DNA of 64,000 nt from Polytrichum commune (GCA_950295325.1 OX485808.1:38027180-38091179); one strand, 5' to 3'. Shown: positions 22,377 through 35,670, counted from the stretch's first letter. The notes: generated by a model from the letters alone, not told the origin. Program-made: numbers and translations.

Positions 22377-22990
22377 ATAGAAATATAGAGTGCACTTAAG
22401 TGGAACTGTACAATATAAAAGTGCCCAATACAGTTTATGGTTTAAGGTTTAGGGTTTAGGGTTTAAGGCTTAGTTATGGCTTAGTTTGGGAATCAGATTG
22501 AATGCTTGCAATTGGCAGATGGACTCCTGGTTGACACGGAAAAATACTCAATTGCATAGACTAATAATGAGCATAATGAAAGCCAATTTACGGAGTACAT
22601 CAAGAGTTGCCACAACAAATCTAAACTGCTCAAATATCTGTATAATCTCCAGATGCTCAACCCATTTTGCAGATCATTCATTGTGGAGGTGAGAAACTAA
22701 TCTCAGGAGCTTTCTTGAAGCATAGAGTGCACTTGAGTGGAATTTTGCAATATTTCAGAGCCTCTAATGTATGGAGAAGACTATGAATACTTGGAGATTT
22801 GACTCGTAGTTGACATGGAACAATACTGAATTATGTGGACTGATAATGGGCATAATAATAGCCGACAATACATGATCTAAACCTAAGCTGCATACTCAAT
22901 CAGATATTCATATAATGATTTCCTAATGCTCAAATTTGCGGGTCTGTCATTGAGGAGGTGGGAAGATTACTAAGTTTGAGGGAGCTTTCA
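22377..22990. repeat. tandem duplication (~310-340 bp unit) with telomere-like motif
   Basis: Two units share 'atagagtgcactt.agtgga', 'ttgaca.gga..aatac', 'actaataatg.gcataat' and 'catt..ggaggtg.ga'. The first unit also holds TTTAGGGTTTAGGG-type sequence at about 22441-22470, like the plant telomere repeat. Confidence 0.65.
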
Positions 22991-23298
22991 TAAACGCCGA
23001 ATGATGAGCTGCGACGTCTTCTCTCCCCACTCACCAATCTCCACACTCTCAAATCTCTCAAGAACCTCCCATTATCTCATTGCTTCAGGCGCTAACTTCA
23101 GTAACCCACCACCGGACCTAACTTAATAGGATTTTTGCAAAAAATTGTCCTAAATAATACAAGGGGGGAGGGTACTTATACTGGACAGCTACATCTATTG
23201 ATGGATCAACTCTATTTTCACTATCATCAATGTCAACTAATATATTGTTGGCTATTTTCCTTTCCTCAGTTTACGAATCCATGAATTCGCGGATTTGC

Positions 23299-26200
23299 TT
23301 ACCTATGTTGGAAGTTGAGGAATTTGATGGCATAGATAAAGACGGCTGCGAAGAGAGCCATCCAAACAAGGAGCATGGGACCGACTACAGGGAGGAAGCT
23401 GTGTTGAAAGCCAAAGTTGTCATGGATGTATGCCTTCAAGTTGGTTGTTCCCACTTGGCCTGCCACCACTAGAGTGTTTTCGGTGACGTCCCCGAATTGT
23501 GATGTAATCAGCCCATACACGATCCATGCCAAGGGGCACAGCCAGTAGTACCAAATCCACCATCCAGGAATGCTCTGCAAGAATCATCACAAACACAACT
23601 TACGTTACGCATGCACAAACAGTCACGTTACATTACTCTTATCGGATTTTGATGTTTTCTTCCTCGATTCTTGGACTTTGGGAGTGAGTTTATTTCGCAT
23701 TCTCAATTACTTTCATTAATACCTTTACCCGCTGCAGTTAGTAAGTGAAAGAATGAGAACATAGTGAGTGAGTGAGTGAGTGGTTGAGGATTCAAGTGTA
23801 ACGAGCGTTGCGCGCTAATTTTATGTGTGATGGTGTATACTGTCTATAGCAATGCACAGGGCAAGTCACACTATCCTATTGAGCACAGTATTTACCATAA
23901 GTAGTGTAGTAGAAAGCGAAAACCCTGGAAAAAGGTTGAAGAATCGGGGGGGTGGAAAAGTGTGATGTATTAGGGTTTGGTGCTCACCGGTCGGGGAATC
24001 AAGAATCCGGCATAGAGATTAAAGAGCGTGGAGAAGAAGGCGCTGACGATAGAAGCGAGGATGACGTTCGGAGTAATGGCCACCATCATCATCCCGTAGT
24101 ATGTGAACATGAGCAGACTGATGACCGTGATGTAGTAAAACCAGAAGAACTTCGCCGCAGTCCATGTAAACCCAAGCATTGAGTACACAACAAGCACGTA
24201 CGCAGTGGCTTGCACGATTACATAGGGGATCTCGATCAAAACCTGCTTGTAAATAAAATCCGGTCCAAATAAAATTAGGTACAACGACATTGTCACAAAG
24301 TAACATTGGAAAGGAAGAGGAGAGAGACAGGTCAATCAGCATCCTAGTCTTGCAGTTATAAACCCAAACCCTTAAATCCTAAATCCCTTCCATTGTCTAA
24401 GTCAGTCAGTCATGGTGGCTTGTCTTCTTCGTTCAGTAGTAGTTCAATTTTATATCACAGTTGCATTTTCGCATCAATTTTAAGAGGTGAGGTCGATCGA
24501 TGCAACTATGGTAACAGACAAATTGCCACAAATAGGATGGGTATGGAGATTCACGTGCCTGTGCCAAAGCGTAAGGTATCGAAGAATACATCCCCGCGGC
24601 TTTCTCTCTGTAATGGACTGTCCGCTCGATGCTTACCATGGTCTGCACCGTGCTGCCATTGTTGAAGCAAATGAAGAGTGTCGCACCATACAAGGCACCC
24701 AAAGTGGTGCTCAGATCCTGCGATGATTTACTGCATGCAAGAAAATCCAACCAAGTCTGGTCAGAATTTAACCTTCGCTATGAAACAAATCTTCATTACC
24801 TGAATCTCTTCAAGTTTTAAGGGTCAACCACATTATAAAAACATAGCACCAGAGGCCAACATTGAGGTCTAGAGTTTAGGGTTCAATGCTTACGTTTTCT
24901 GTCCAACTTGCCAAAAGATACTCCCAAGGATCAAAGCTGTTCCTAAGGTAAAACCATAACGAACAAGATTATACTCAGGGCTTCGCCAATATGTCAGATT
25001 CTGCTTCCAAAGAATGCACCACAATTGCTCGAAGAATGTCTGCGGGTACTCAGTCGGGAAGTGCACATCCTGGGAGTTAGGTGCCGGGAAGCTTAACTCC
25101 TTCACCAAGTCCTTGTTGCGTCTGTACAGCGTAAGAATGCATATCCCACAGAAATCAATAAATGCATCATCACAAAATCATTGCAACATACACCATCAGC
25201 ATTTCATAATGATTTTGTCATCAAACTTTTTGAAATGCTCGAACATTGCATCCTTGGGTAGGAAAGAGGTTGCCATAGCAGTAGTACCGGTATAGAGCCG
25301 ATTTCAAATAGAGATCTGCGAAGTCCACACCAAGCTGCACCTCCATATCCACATTGCTCACCTCCAGCATCCATGTTGCAGGATTATATCCCTCGGTGAT
25401 TCTAGGCACTCCAGGAATGGACTGCGTCATCACCAACAAGCAAACCACATTCAATCATCACATGATCTAATTTACTCTTGATGTGCTTCCTGTCTAAAGA
25501 AAAGAGATATTTTGTAACAAACATAGATGAGGTCGGAGTCATCCCCACATAATGAACAGTTTCAGATTGGTAGGATCACCAAAAGCCAACCACATTCAAC
25601 CATCATCACCTGAGCTTCCTGTCCAAAGAGATATGTTCTAACAACCATAGATGAGGTCGGAGGCATCCGGCTGATGATATGAACAGTTTCAGATTGGTAA
25701 CATCACCACAAGCAGAACATATTCAACCATCACATAATCTTATTTACTTTTGATGAGCTTGCTATCCAAAGAGGAATATATTCTAACAAACATAGATTAG
25801 CTCGGAAGCATCCAGCAGATGATGAAAAGTTTCAGATTGGTACCTCGAAATATTCTACTAGGTGCTTCGACTGGTGTCCCAGTTCACCGGCGTAGATGAC
25901 CTGACCTCCTCGCTTCAACAACAGCAGCTGCAATCCACGCAGTTTGGAACTTGGGTGTAAGGTACAGTGAATCTTTGCATCTTGCTTTCCAGTGTTGATA
26001 ACATGGTCACAAAATAGTTTCTCAAATATTCAGATTTCAAAAAACCATCTGGCAATCAAATTTTGAGAAAAATATGTGATACGAACCTCATCGAAGGCTT
26101 CAAAGATGTCTATACTCGGTTGGTGAATGGTGCAGACGACGGTTCGTCCTGTGTCGACTGTGTTCCTTACAGTACGCATCACAATGGCAGCTGCTCGAGC

Positions 26201-29200
26201 ATCCAGCCCACTCGTAGGCTCGTCCATGAAAATGATGGACGGATTTGCAACCAACTCCACTGCGATAGTTAGCCTTTTTCTCTGCTCCGTAGACAACCCA
26301 GTGATACCTGGTAATCCTACCAGGGCATTCTCCAGCGGCTTCAACTCCACCAGCTCCAACACCTCCTCCACAAAAGCCTGCACCCAAACGAACATTTGCA
26401 CACATTCAAGCCCTTTGTCATCAAGAAACTGGGCACAAATTTTTCAAATTGGGTGACATGCACACTAGAGAAGACTGATGTTTCGGTTAGAACACACTGT
26501 GGATCATTGCAAATGGAGATAAAAAGAAATTCTCCACTCACCATTTTACTCTCGCCATCGATATCGGCTGCAAGTCGAAGCCAAGCCGAATAGATCAACG
26601 ACTCACGAACGGTGATTTGCGGAGAGTGGATGTCGTTCTGTTCGCAGTATCCCGAAATGCGAGCAAAAGTTCTCTGGTTCTTTGGATACCCAGAAATTCG
26701 AATGTCACCTTCAATGTAACCTCCTGTTTTGCGTCCAGCTAACACATCCATAAGTGTTGTCTTCCTGCAAAAAACCACAGACTCACACAAAACTTCAGAT
26801 TCCACCGATTCCAACCATTCACCGATCTCTGGAATTGATCTTTCAATCCACCTTGATCATGCTTCAACCATACCATTCTTAAGTGGTGTAGGTGGTGTAG
26901 TGAATATGCACCCTAGATAAGCATCTCGGATAGTATACACTAGTGAGAGATTCTTCTTGGCAAATTATTTTAAGTTAATCTTGGTAGATGCGAAAAGGTT
27001 TTGTCCAAAGATAGGTATGTGAGTCATAGCATTCTTAAGCATGTGTAACCACTAAAAAATTATGATGAATTTTGCTTACCCTGCACCACTGACTCCAACG
27101 AGAGCTGTCAACACACCGGGTCGGAAAGCACCCGTGATCTTTGTAAGCAGCTGCAATTTGGATTCAGTCACTTCAGCAGATTTCATCTCAGCAGGCATGT
27201 CAACATAGTAACTGACATCATCGAAGGAGATAGACAACGGTTGGAACGGCAGGATCATTCCTCGCTTCGCACTACCATCTGCTGCTGGATCGACAATTGC
27301 AGATTCGTTCTGGTCACCGTGACGGCTTAGTTCACTGGCAGAAGAGCGTCGACTCCTAGATTGCATTGGGGTGCTCTTTCCACCGGCGGCCATGATGCCT
27401 GCCAGTGAACGAGACTGGGATCGAGATCCAGATAGTTTACTGTTCACACTTGCCCCAGTTCGATTTGCCTCTTTCTCGGCTAGCTCCTCCTCTGACATGA
27501 TTGCTTGGGGTTTGCCTACAGCTGCAATGCGCATGCATGTGTCAGAGATGTTTCATTTACTTGTGCCTTTGATTGACAATGGAGTTATTAGAATTTGATT
27601 TTACAAAAGAAAATCAAATTAAGATTGACTTGAATCAATTGGGAAACAGGAGATTAGGGAACTGACCAGGCATGTATGCGAGGCCGAGAGTGAACAAGAC
27701 ATTGAACAAGATGTAGAAGCCTGTGAGAGCGCCAATACCGATCCAGTACCAGTATGCGTGTGGGAACTGTCCGTAGTTTGTTAAGGTTGACACTCCTACC
27801 GAGAGATTGGGCTTCGAAGGATCTGGCTGCAGATTGATAAACAGCTTCATATGTATCAGCAGACAAATTATTACATCCTCTTGGAAGGTTCAAACATACT
27901 TAATCATATGATTATATCTTCTAAAGGAGAATGTATGTAATGTAAGATGCAGGGTCGAGCTGCAGATTTCAGAAACAGCAAACGCATCATTGTAACTAAG
28001 TTCGTTCATCAACTTGATATATGACAGCGTAGCTTGACAGACATGATAGAATGGCGTTGACAGGAGATTAAGCGAAACATCAGCTTCAAAGTTATCCTCA
28101 CCAAACGATTCATGCGTACTGCTTTAATCGTATACGATCTATTCACGGAGAATCAAGATGCAAATTCAGAAAGAGGAAACACATCACTGTGACTTCAACT
28201 TGACACGTAGGGAATGTCGTTGTCCGCAGGGGATTATGAGAAAGAGCTTCAAACACATCAGCAAACCAACAAAACACTCCCCCAAGATATTCATACACAT
28301 CTTGATGAATCATAAAAAACGATAAACACAGAAAAAACTAAGATGCAGGATCAGGCAGCAAAAACATCATCATCATCATCGTTGCTTCAACTTGAAGCAT
28401 GCACAGTTTGACAAATGTGAGTTAGTAGAAAGCAAGACGTACATGATCCCAGCGAGGAGCGAGAAGCTCATTCACAGTGATGGCTTCGACGGCATAACCC
28501 ATGTTGGTAGCCCACCAACTCCATCGCCACCAGATTGGCATGGCTGGGCGGGGAATGATGAACCCGCCAAGCATGAAGATGAGAAGGAGAATGATCCAGC
28601 CCAACGTGAACCCCACAGTCATGGTCCTGCACACAGCACCGATGAACCGAAACATCCCACCAGCCTGCTGCTGGATCAGAAACAGCAGCAAAAACTGCTT
28701 GAAGAAGCGGCTAGCCTCCGGTGCGTACCCTGTGACATAGTAGGTCATGCCCACGAAGATGGCAACTTCGACCAACGACACCGGGATGCTCAACAACATC
28801 ACAGCTAACGAGTAAGCCCAAGCAGGCATGAAGTTCATGTCTCGCTGCTTGATGAGCACCGGCAGCCGGCCGATCGTCGATGCCAGCTCACCGAACCCCA
28901 TGAACATGAACATGATCACTGCGTAGAAGAGTGCATTCACGTAGAGCCCGGCATCTCCAACTGTGTTATGATTTAGCCTCGTCCGGAAGAAGGTGGTCAT
29001 GGAGATGAAAGCACCTGTGCATATCTGCAAGGCTCACAAAATCATGCACATTTTTGTCAGCATGAGCCGATGCCAGAAACAGATGATGATGTTGTACGTG
29101 GTCCTGTTTTCAGGTATAGGGATTCAACATACAAGAATTCCAGTTTCAGATAGGGAGGTTCCAGTGTGAGATGGGAAAATTCAAACAATCTCCTGTTGGT

Positions 29201-32200
29201 CATGAGCTCGTTAAGGAGAATGACTCACAAGTGGGTTTGGTGTTTAGTTCTCCTTTGCACTAATGCAATCATCGTCAAAAGTTTGCACTTTAGCCATGTG
29301 GCCGGGAAGTGGATGATTCCCTGTTTATTTTCCTTTTGCTAATAATCTTTGTGGTATGGGAATAGGTAGTAGTGCTGATGAATCGAGTTTCAATAGGAGA
29401 TGCAACAAACAAGAGAGAGGGATGAGATGAGATGAGATGTGATTCCCAACCTGAATGACCTTGATGACGTAAACAATGGAGTTTCTTTTTGCGAGGATCG
29501 TCTCACGCTTGAAGCTTGCTTTGAAAAGCTCCAGGTTGGAGATGGAGTACAACTTAGTTGCAAGAGCGGCAGGGTGGCTCTTCTCTTTGGGATAAGGCAC
29601 AGCGAGCTCCGCCTTCGTCTGCATGCCCAAGGGGAAGTTCTCGAACTCCTCGGCGAACTTCTTCACCGGGACGTACCGGTATGGTCTGCGCTTGTCGAAC
29701 CAATACTGCTCTTGGTCCTTCCGCGATGTCACCTTTAAGAAAATTGCAATAATTTCGATCATTGTTCGCAGAGTTGCATGATTGGGAACAATATGATCAA
29801 AATTTCAATGAAGAGTATGAACAAATGCGGCTCTTCTTGTGCCCTAAGTTACCTCTTGCAAGTTTGATCAACGTGGTCAAAAACCATCATTCCTTCAGCA
29901 TTGCAAGAATACCAGTGCTTCAACTTTCAAGCCCAAAGAACATCAAACAAATGTGGCCTTCTTGTGATGTCCTAAGTTACCTCTTGCAAGAAATCGGCGA
30001 CGCCCTTGCGCTCCGGGCACTTGAATCCACATAACTCGAAGAATTCCACCACCTGTGAGATAGGTCCGTGGTAGACAACCTGGCCTTCTGAGAGCAACAG
30101 CACATCGTCGAAGAGGTTGAACGCCTCCGGAGCGGGCTGCAACAGAGAGATGAGGACAGTGGCAGACATTTGGTGTGTGAATCGGCGCAAACTCTTCACA
30201 ATTGAGTACGTGGTGGAGCTGTCCAAGCCTGTGGAGATTTCGTCCATAAAGAACACCTTCATCGGCCCCACAACCATCTCCCCTGCATCATCAATCACCA
30301 TTTGAACAAGATTTACGTCAGTTTCACAGCTAATTAATTCGCATTATCTCAGTCTGACTGCTCTCGGAGAAGGTTCAATCATGAAGAAACATATTTCTTT
30401 TGCAAAGTTCTTTAAATTTGTTTGGGCAACAGGATATATGTTTTGATTCGTCCACCTGTCGTGACTCGTTTCCTCTGACCACCAGAAACTCCCCGCCGCA
30501 TTTCGTTACCAAGGATCGTGTCTGCGCATACATCAAGCCCAAGCATCTGCACACAAGCAACGAGTGAAGCATGCATATGAGACCATAGCCATGAGTTTGA
30601 TTAATCACCTGCCATTTCTGTCATATCTACACGTATCACCCTGCATTGGAGTAGCCGTATGTGGAATGTGAGATTTCATCACTTGCATTGACAAATCTAC
30701 TAGGGACAAATATGATAACCCTTTGTAGGACCTTCGAAGTCTTACCTTGAGTGTATACTCGGCCGCAAGGCTACCTTCGGCTCCCGGCAGAGCTAAGGCC
30801 TGGTGGTAACAGAGCAACAAATCCACAGTAAGAATGTAGAATTCCACACTGGCAACCAAGTAGAAAATCATGCAACCAGTAGCTTAATATGTGAGAACCT
30901 AAACCCTGTTCAATAAAAACCATGAGGAATGCTATGAAAATTGAAGACTTGAATAAAACTGAAGATTCTTACTTTCATGTATGTGTCCACATCGTGGTCA
31001 GGTCGAATGCCAGCCTCTTTCTCTCTCCGAAGAACCTCCTCAAGTATTTCTGTACCATCATCACAACATGGAAGTGAGTAAACTACATTGTTAACTTTCA
31101 GCACCATGTCCACAAATCTGGAGACATAAAATAAAGCAGTTAGTGAAGAACAATGTGAAGCAACCTTTTTGACCCAAATGTTCTGTTTGCAAAACGGATT
31201 TTAATGAAGAAAGACAAATTTAGGTCTTACCATATTGCGATCCAACTCCCTGAACACGAGAGGAGAAATTCAATGTCTCGCGGACCGTCAGTTCACCAAC
31301 GTTTAGATCATTCTGGCTTACATAGGCCGCAGTCTTTTGAGGAACAAACTCGCTGAGGAAGTGGCCATTGTAGGTCACTTTCCCAGTCACCTGCAGCATT
31401 GCCATTCAAAGCTTTGATCCTCAATTACGTTGTCGATGAGCATCACAAAACTCTTCGTTGATCATTCATTCCTTCCAGCTACAACAACAAACAATTAACT
31501 CTACGCTCATTTTCACACATTGCACCTGATTAGATGTCAACGTTTAATAATCTCCATGGCTGTCTGCACAGGTTCATTGTTCTTCGCAGCGATTTATTAA
31601 TTAGTAGTTCTTCACGTTCTGACTCAGATTTTTGAGTTGCTCAATGCATTTCCAGCTGGGGATCTTATTAGAAGCTTGGGTTAATTCGTTATTAGCCTCT
31701 CACCCGAAGATTGCTATCCAGTTTCCCGGCGAGTGCTAACAGAAGAGTCGTCTTCCCCGAACTTGGTGGCCCTAGAAGTAAAGTCATTCTGCACCACATT
31801 GTTCACACAAGTCAAATTTCTATCTATCACATTGTTTCAACTACATTGCATCCAGGTGTTGATTATCCTGCAATTTAAGTGAAGTGAGCATCTAGTGAAA
31901 TTTAAGAAGAAGAGCAATAATCTTCCCAAGATCTGCAATGCATAAGCTGGGAACGATACTGCAAAACTCACGTCGACTGGCGGATATCACTCCACGAAAA
32001 ACCTAATTCTATTTATGCCTTCTATCCATAGGAGGGGAAAAGAGTGCCCTCCTGGAATGATGCCTACCTGCCCGGTTTAATGACACCACTGACGTTGTCC
32101 AAAATGGTGAGCACCCGTTTCTTCGAAGGGGAAAGATGAAGAATATCAAGGCCGCTCTGCTCAATCAAACACGAGAATAAGTATGTTTCTCTTTACGAAT

Positions 32201-33255
32201 GAAGCTCTTACGAGTGCCGATTTAATTCCACTAAAGAAGCAGCAACAGATGCAAATCCTAAGTAGCAGCATTCGTAGCAACATTCACTCTTCACAATCAC
32301 AGACAAAAATAAAACCCCATTGTAACCATCCTAAAAATGTATGCCTGCAGTAAAGTTGCGATGCGAAATTCCTACGCACCTCAATAATGTTGCGAAAGAC
32401 ATTCCATAGAGTTGGCAAACCTCTATTGCCAACGTGACAGTTCGCCTTGACTGTCAAATTCTCGTATCGGACCTCAACCGTAGGCAGTTCAATTCCAACC
32501 CTAGAAGCACACACAACATACAAACTCCCACACAATCAATCCTCTCTCGTACTTCAACAAAACAACCTTCACTCCACCAACTACATCAAAACTGCATCAA
32601 ACAGATGTAGCAAACACACATTTACTGTTAACGATACTAATCCTCAAATTGCACCAAAATGCATAAATATTGAATAATGCGAATGCAGCAGACCTGTCAA
32701 ACGGAAAGATCTTTGCTGCAACTACCAATCTTCAAATTACATCAAATTATATATCGATGTTGATGGAATCATGTGAGTAGTGCACACCAACCTGTCAAGA
32801 CGTTTGCGGAGCCTGACCAGGAGATGGTCATCCTCGGTTCCCGAGGTATGGTGCAGCTTATGAAGAAGGTGATGCATGTCCGCAGTGCTTAAATCTTTCT
32901 GCACGTCTACTTCTCGGACACTTCCAGTTTGTTTGTAGAAGATGGAAGTGCGGACACGGTTGTACGTTGGGAGCTTCTCCAGGGCTGCCCATCGAAGAGC
33001 TTCTTCGTCATCTGCGTGGGAAGATCCCAGTGCTGCATTCTCCAGAGGGTTACCCCCTCCTGCGAACAATCCAGCTGCCCTACCTAAGCTCCCGCTGGCC
33101 AGATCTCGCATGCTGTGCGACATGGAGTCAGAGCTCATCCTGCGGCTGCGGCCTTCCAAGTGTCGTTTGCTGCGACTCAGCATCCCGCGGGGGATGGCAT
33201 CGCTAATTTCGTCATCGTCGGCCATGTCGCCTCCGTTGAGGCGATTGGTTGCCAT
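23299..33255 (-). CDS. full-size PDR-type ABCG transporter (complete, 21 coding exons)
   Basis: Joined exons give 1523 residues in the order NBD-TMD-NBD-TMD typical of plant pleiotropic drug resistance (full-size ABCG) proteins, which pump hormones, terpenoids, phenolics or toxins across the plasma membrane. The N-terminal part has [22 protein letters not shown]1: Walker [10 protein letters not shown] (231-239, where most relatives have GPPGSGKTT), signature VSGGQRKR (370-377), Walker B FFMDE (391-395). NBD2: Walker A GVSGAGKTT (965-973), signature LSTEQRKR (1072-1079), Walker B IIFMDE (1092-1097). Hydrophobic domains lie at about 560-790 and 1260-1500, and the end FLNFQHR is the usual PDR terminus. 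No stop or frameshift was met, so the gene looks functional. The substrate cannot be told from sequence. The start at 33255 is the first ATG that opens the frame in the exon. Confidence 0.95.
23299..33255 (-). other. exon map of the ABCG gene
   Basis: Coding exons in transcript order (high to low coordinate): 33255-32792, 32500-32380, 32156-32068, 31788-31704, 31390-31231, 31049-30973, 30799-30746, 30546-30456, 30282-29981, 29732-29451, 29024-28443, 27826-27667, 27521-27080, 26764-26542, 26377-26087, 25927-25844, 25421-25288, 25121-24894, 24730-24559, 24242-23988, 23574-23299. Exon lengths and phases add to 4572 nt, exactly 1524 codons with the stop. All introns are GT-AG except the one after 24559, which reads CAG|GCACGT, a GC donor; the neighbouring GT would break the frame. 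Confidence 0.85.
25432..25843. repeat. three tandem copies inside an ABCG intron
   Basis: Three units of about 125-140 bases each end in 'gtttcagattggta' and share 'acatagat.ag.tcgga.gcatcc'. They fill most of the intron between exons 16 and 17. The last unit runs into the 5' splice site, so the duplicated unit includes the intron's donor-proximal sequence. Confidence 0.8.
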
Positions 33256-33287
33256 GAGCTCTACAAGCTCAGATACTTGATGCACAG

Positions 33288-34502
33288 CCTGAGGTGACAA
33301 CAACACCCAACCAACAAACAACGCACGTCACATATTTTGATGCATTCTTAGAACTCTTCACTTCCAAATCCTCCTGCTACAATTCATCCCGCAACAATAT
33401 CTCCACATTCTTTACTGCAACCCTACATAGCGGGTTAAAGTCTCAACACGAGCTCTAAGCTCTACTTAGCATTGACAGACTTATCCCACTCACTCACTCA
33501 CTAGACACCCAACCATCAAGACAAGCCACATATTTTGCTTTGAATCACTTCAAATCATTGTGCATAAGAAATCCGGTAAAAAATTCTGCACATTCTTTAC
33601 TGCAATCTTACAGAGCGGGTTAGCGTCAACATGACCTCTCTGCTCTACTTAGATTAAGAGCCTTATCCCACTCACTCACTCACAACACCGAGCCAGCAAG
33701 ACATGTCAACCCATTTTTTGCTTTGAAGCACTTCATTACAAGTTCCAAATCAGTTCCAAATCCTGATTTCCCTGGTAGCCAAGCCTGCTACTGTGAAACT
33801 AGAAACTTTCCATTCCAACAGGTGAGTAGGAGGCAGGCCAACCCAGAGCGCTCCACAAGATTATTTTGTAAATCACAGAGCCAAAAGTCCAGATGTCTAA
33901 CCTGAAGATTTCATCAACCGTGCATTCGATTACTCGAAGGAATCTGAAGAAAAAAAGAAGAAAAAAAGGCTTAGAGCTCGAGCATCATGCAATGTGCAGC
34001 TCTCCAGTGACCCTACCTTAAAGGTTGCAACATCACGTGATGTTAGTGCTCAGATTCAGCTCTAAGCCAGCCTTCTTGGCCGCCGCACCTACTCAAAAGA
34101 ATTGCCAAATTTCATCATCCCATCGACATGAAACATGGACTACTTAAAACATGAGGTCCACGTGATCCCACAGACAGATGATTATTACTATAACACCATG
34201 CCAGACGCTGGCACTCCTTTCGCTGCGGAGCTCCGAGAGCAAGAAGAGAGAACATCTGGCAAGATGTTCTAGAACAACTTAACCTATATGGAAGGCCTTT
34301 AAGTTATAAAAGTTCACTGGCAGGGATGAAACCACGTCATTGCTAGGCTCCGCACCCCTACAACCCATTCTTCGGCAAAGGAGTCGCTGGTGAGAGACGA
34401 TTCAGCACAAAACAGCCGCAACTTTGTCTCTCCTCATCAAGTTCATCTATAGTTTTGAACCCAAAATTGAAACATTTGTAACAACTAATAAGTTTACTTA
34501 CT
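33288..34502 (-). other. probable 5' untranslated exons and introns of the ABCG gene
   Basis: The first coding exon begins after a CTCAG acceptor (exon start 33288). A 42-nt exon 33943-33902 is flanked by a TTCTTCAG acceptor and a CAG|GTTAGA donor, and a further donor TCAGA|GTAAGT ends an exon at 34502. The small exon contains ATGs followed by stops, i.e. short upstream frames that could damp translation. Transcript start and promoter were not located. Confidence 0.45.
33305..33740. repeat. ~195-bp tandem repeat in the ABCG 5' intron, ~2.3 copies
   Basis: Units share 'cacattctttactgcaa.c.tacagagcgggtta', 'ctctacttag' and 'cttatcccactcactcactc', with a third partial start near 33690. Confidence 0.75.
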
Positions 34503-35160
34503 CTGATTCAGCTCCAGCTTGTTGAGTCCGAATCCTCCGTTCAAGCATTTGAATTGGGGGTCCATATAGTGTCCTGAAATCACCCACGTGGTGCTTCCGC
34601 TTATGTCAGCACAGCGTCTCTTACATGGACGCTCGGAGCCTCGTGCTGCATTCATCCAAGCTTGGAGTACAAGCCAGCCGAAATGGATAATAATATCCAT
34701 TTACTTAACCCAACTTCAACGACATCACTTCAGAAACCTTACCACGCTTTAAAGTTCAAACCTTCAATTCCTTTTTTTCAGTCCGAATGGCCATGAACTT
34801 AGTAATGTAGTGCAATCCTAGATTCCCACTGCAGTCTACTTACTTCCCAGACAAATCAAGGTTCCTCTTTGGAAGCTGCACAAGAAAGCACATGCCCCCG
34901 ATGCAGTCGTATAATCCCTAGATTCTTGCACTAGCGCCATAACTTGATGATGAGGCTTCCTGCAGATGGTCCATGAATGTTTCACCGCCAGATGTGTTCG
35001 AAAGTTCTCTTCTCATCAACTAATTAAGTTAATTACTTACCCTGGGGCCTGAATCATCATCAATTCATCATCATGTGCTCGTTGCCACAGCCTGAGCTTC
35101 TGGATTCTATTTCTTAATACTTTCTTTAGGGCCCTGCAATGTGCACATTTTAGTAGTACT
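34503..35160. other. upstream region of the ABCG gene, no further gene seen
   Basis: Likely contains the first non-coding exon and promoter of the ABCG gene. No coding frame with recognisable content. Confidence 0.3.
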
Positions 35161-35162
35161 AT

Positions 35163-35620
35163 GGGCCACTTTACACTGCGGTGGAGAAGTGCACCGGTCG
35201 GTCAAGAAATTTCAACTCAAGACATGGTTATTTGAGGCGAAGGATGGTGTGTCGGAGAAGATGAAAAGACATTAAAAAAATGCCTTAGGAAGTCTTGACC
35301 GGCTGTAGTACTATAACCATCTAGAGGAGAAGCATATTGGACAACTTCGCCAAAGCAGAAGTCCACCAGACAACTTCACCAAGTGCAGAAGTCCACCAGA
35401 CAACTTCACCAAGTGCAGAAGTCCACCGGACAACTTCACAAAATGGTCACAGCTAGCCATAGTTGAAACCTTACCCCCTAAATGACCATAGTGATGAAAA
35501 ATTTAAAAATTGCATTGATCAAAAAATAAAATGTATATGGCAATGTTTTAGAATTTCTTTCATGACAAGAATTTATTTAAAAATGTTCCACCTCTATAAT
35601 ACATCCAAATTAAGGTAAAT
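35163..35620 (+). repeat. dispersed repeat, copy of 12999-13400, with internal 30-bp triplication
   Basis: Same family as the copy at 13 kb. Here a 30-bp unit (gcagaagtccaccagacaac and onward) is present three times in tandem at about 35355-35445, while the other copy has one equivalent. The left edge is GGGCCACTTTACACTGCGG. Confidence 0.75.
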
Positions 35621-35670
35621 AAGTAGGTGACATTATTTTCTTATTGATTACTAAAGAAATTACATGTTGG

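Noticed and set aside
22441-22470. True chromosome end
   Set aside because: Only a few degenerate TTTAGGG units inside a larger duplicated segment, so interstitial.
32942-33297. Plus-strand frames over the first ABCG exon
   Set aside because: Antisense shadows of a clear PDR N-terminal exon.
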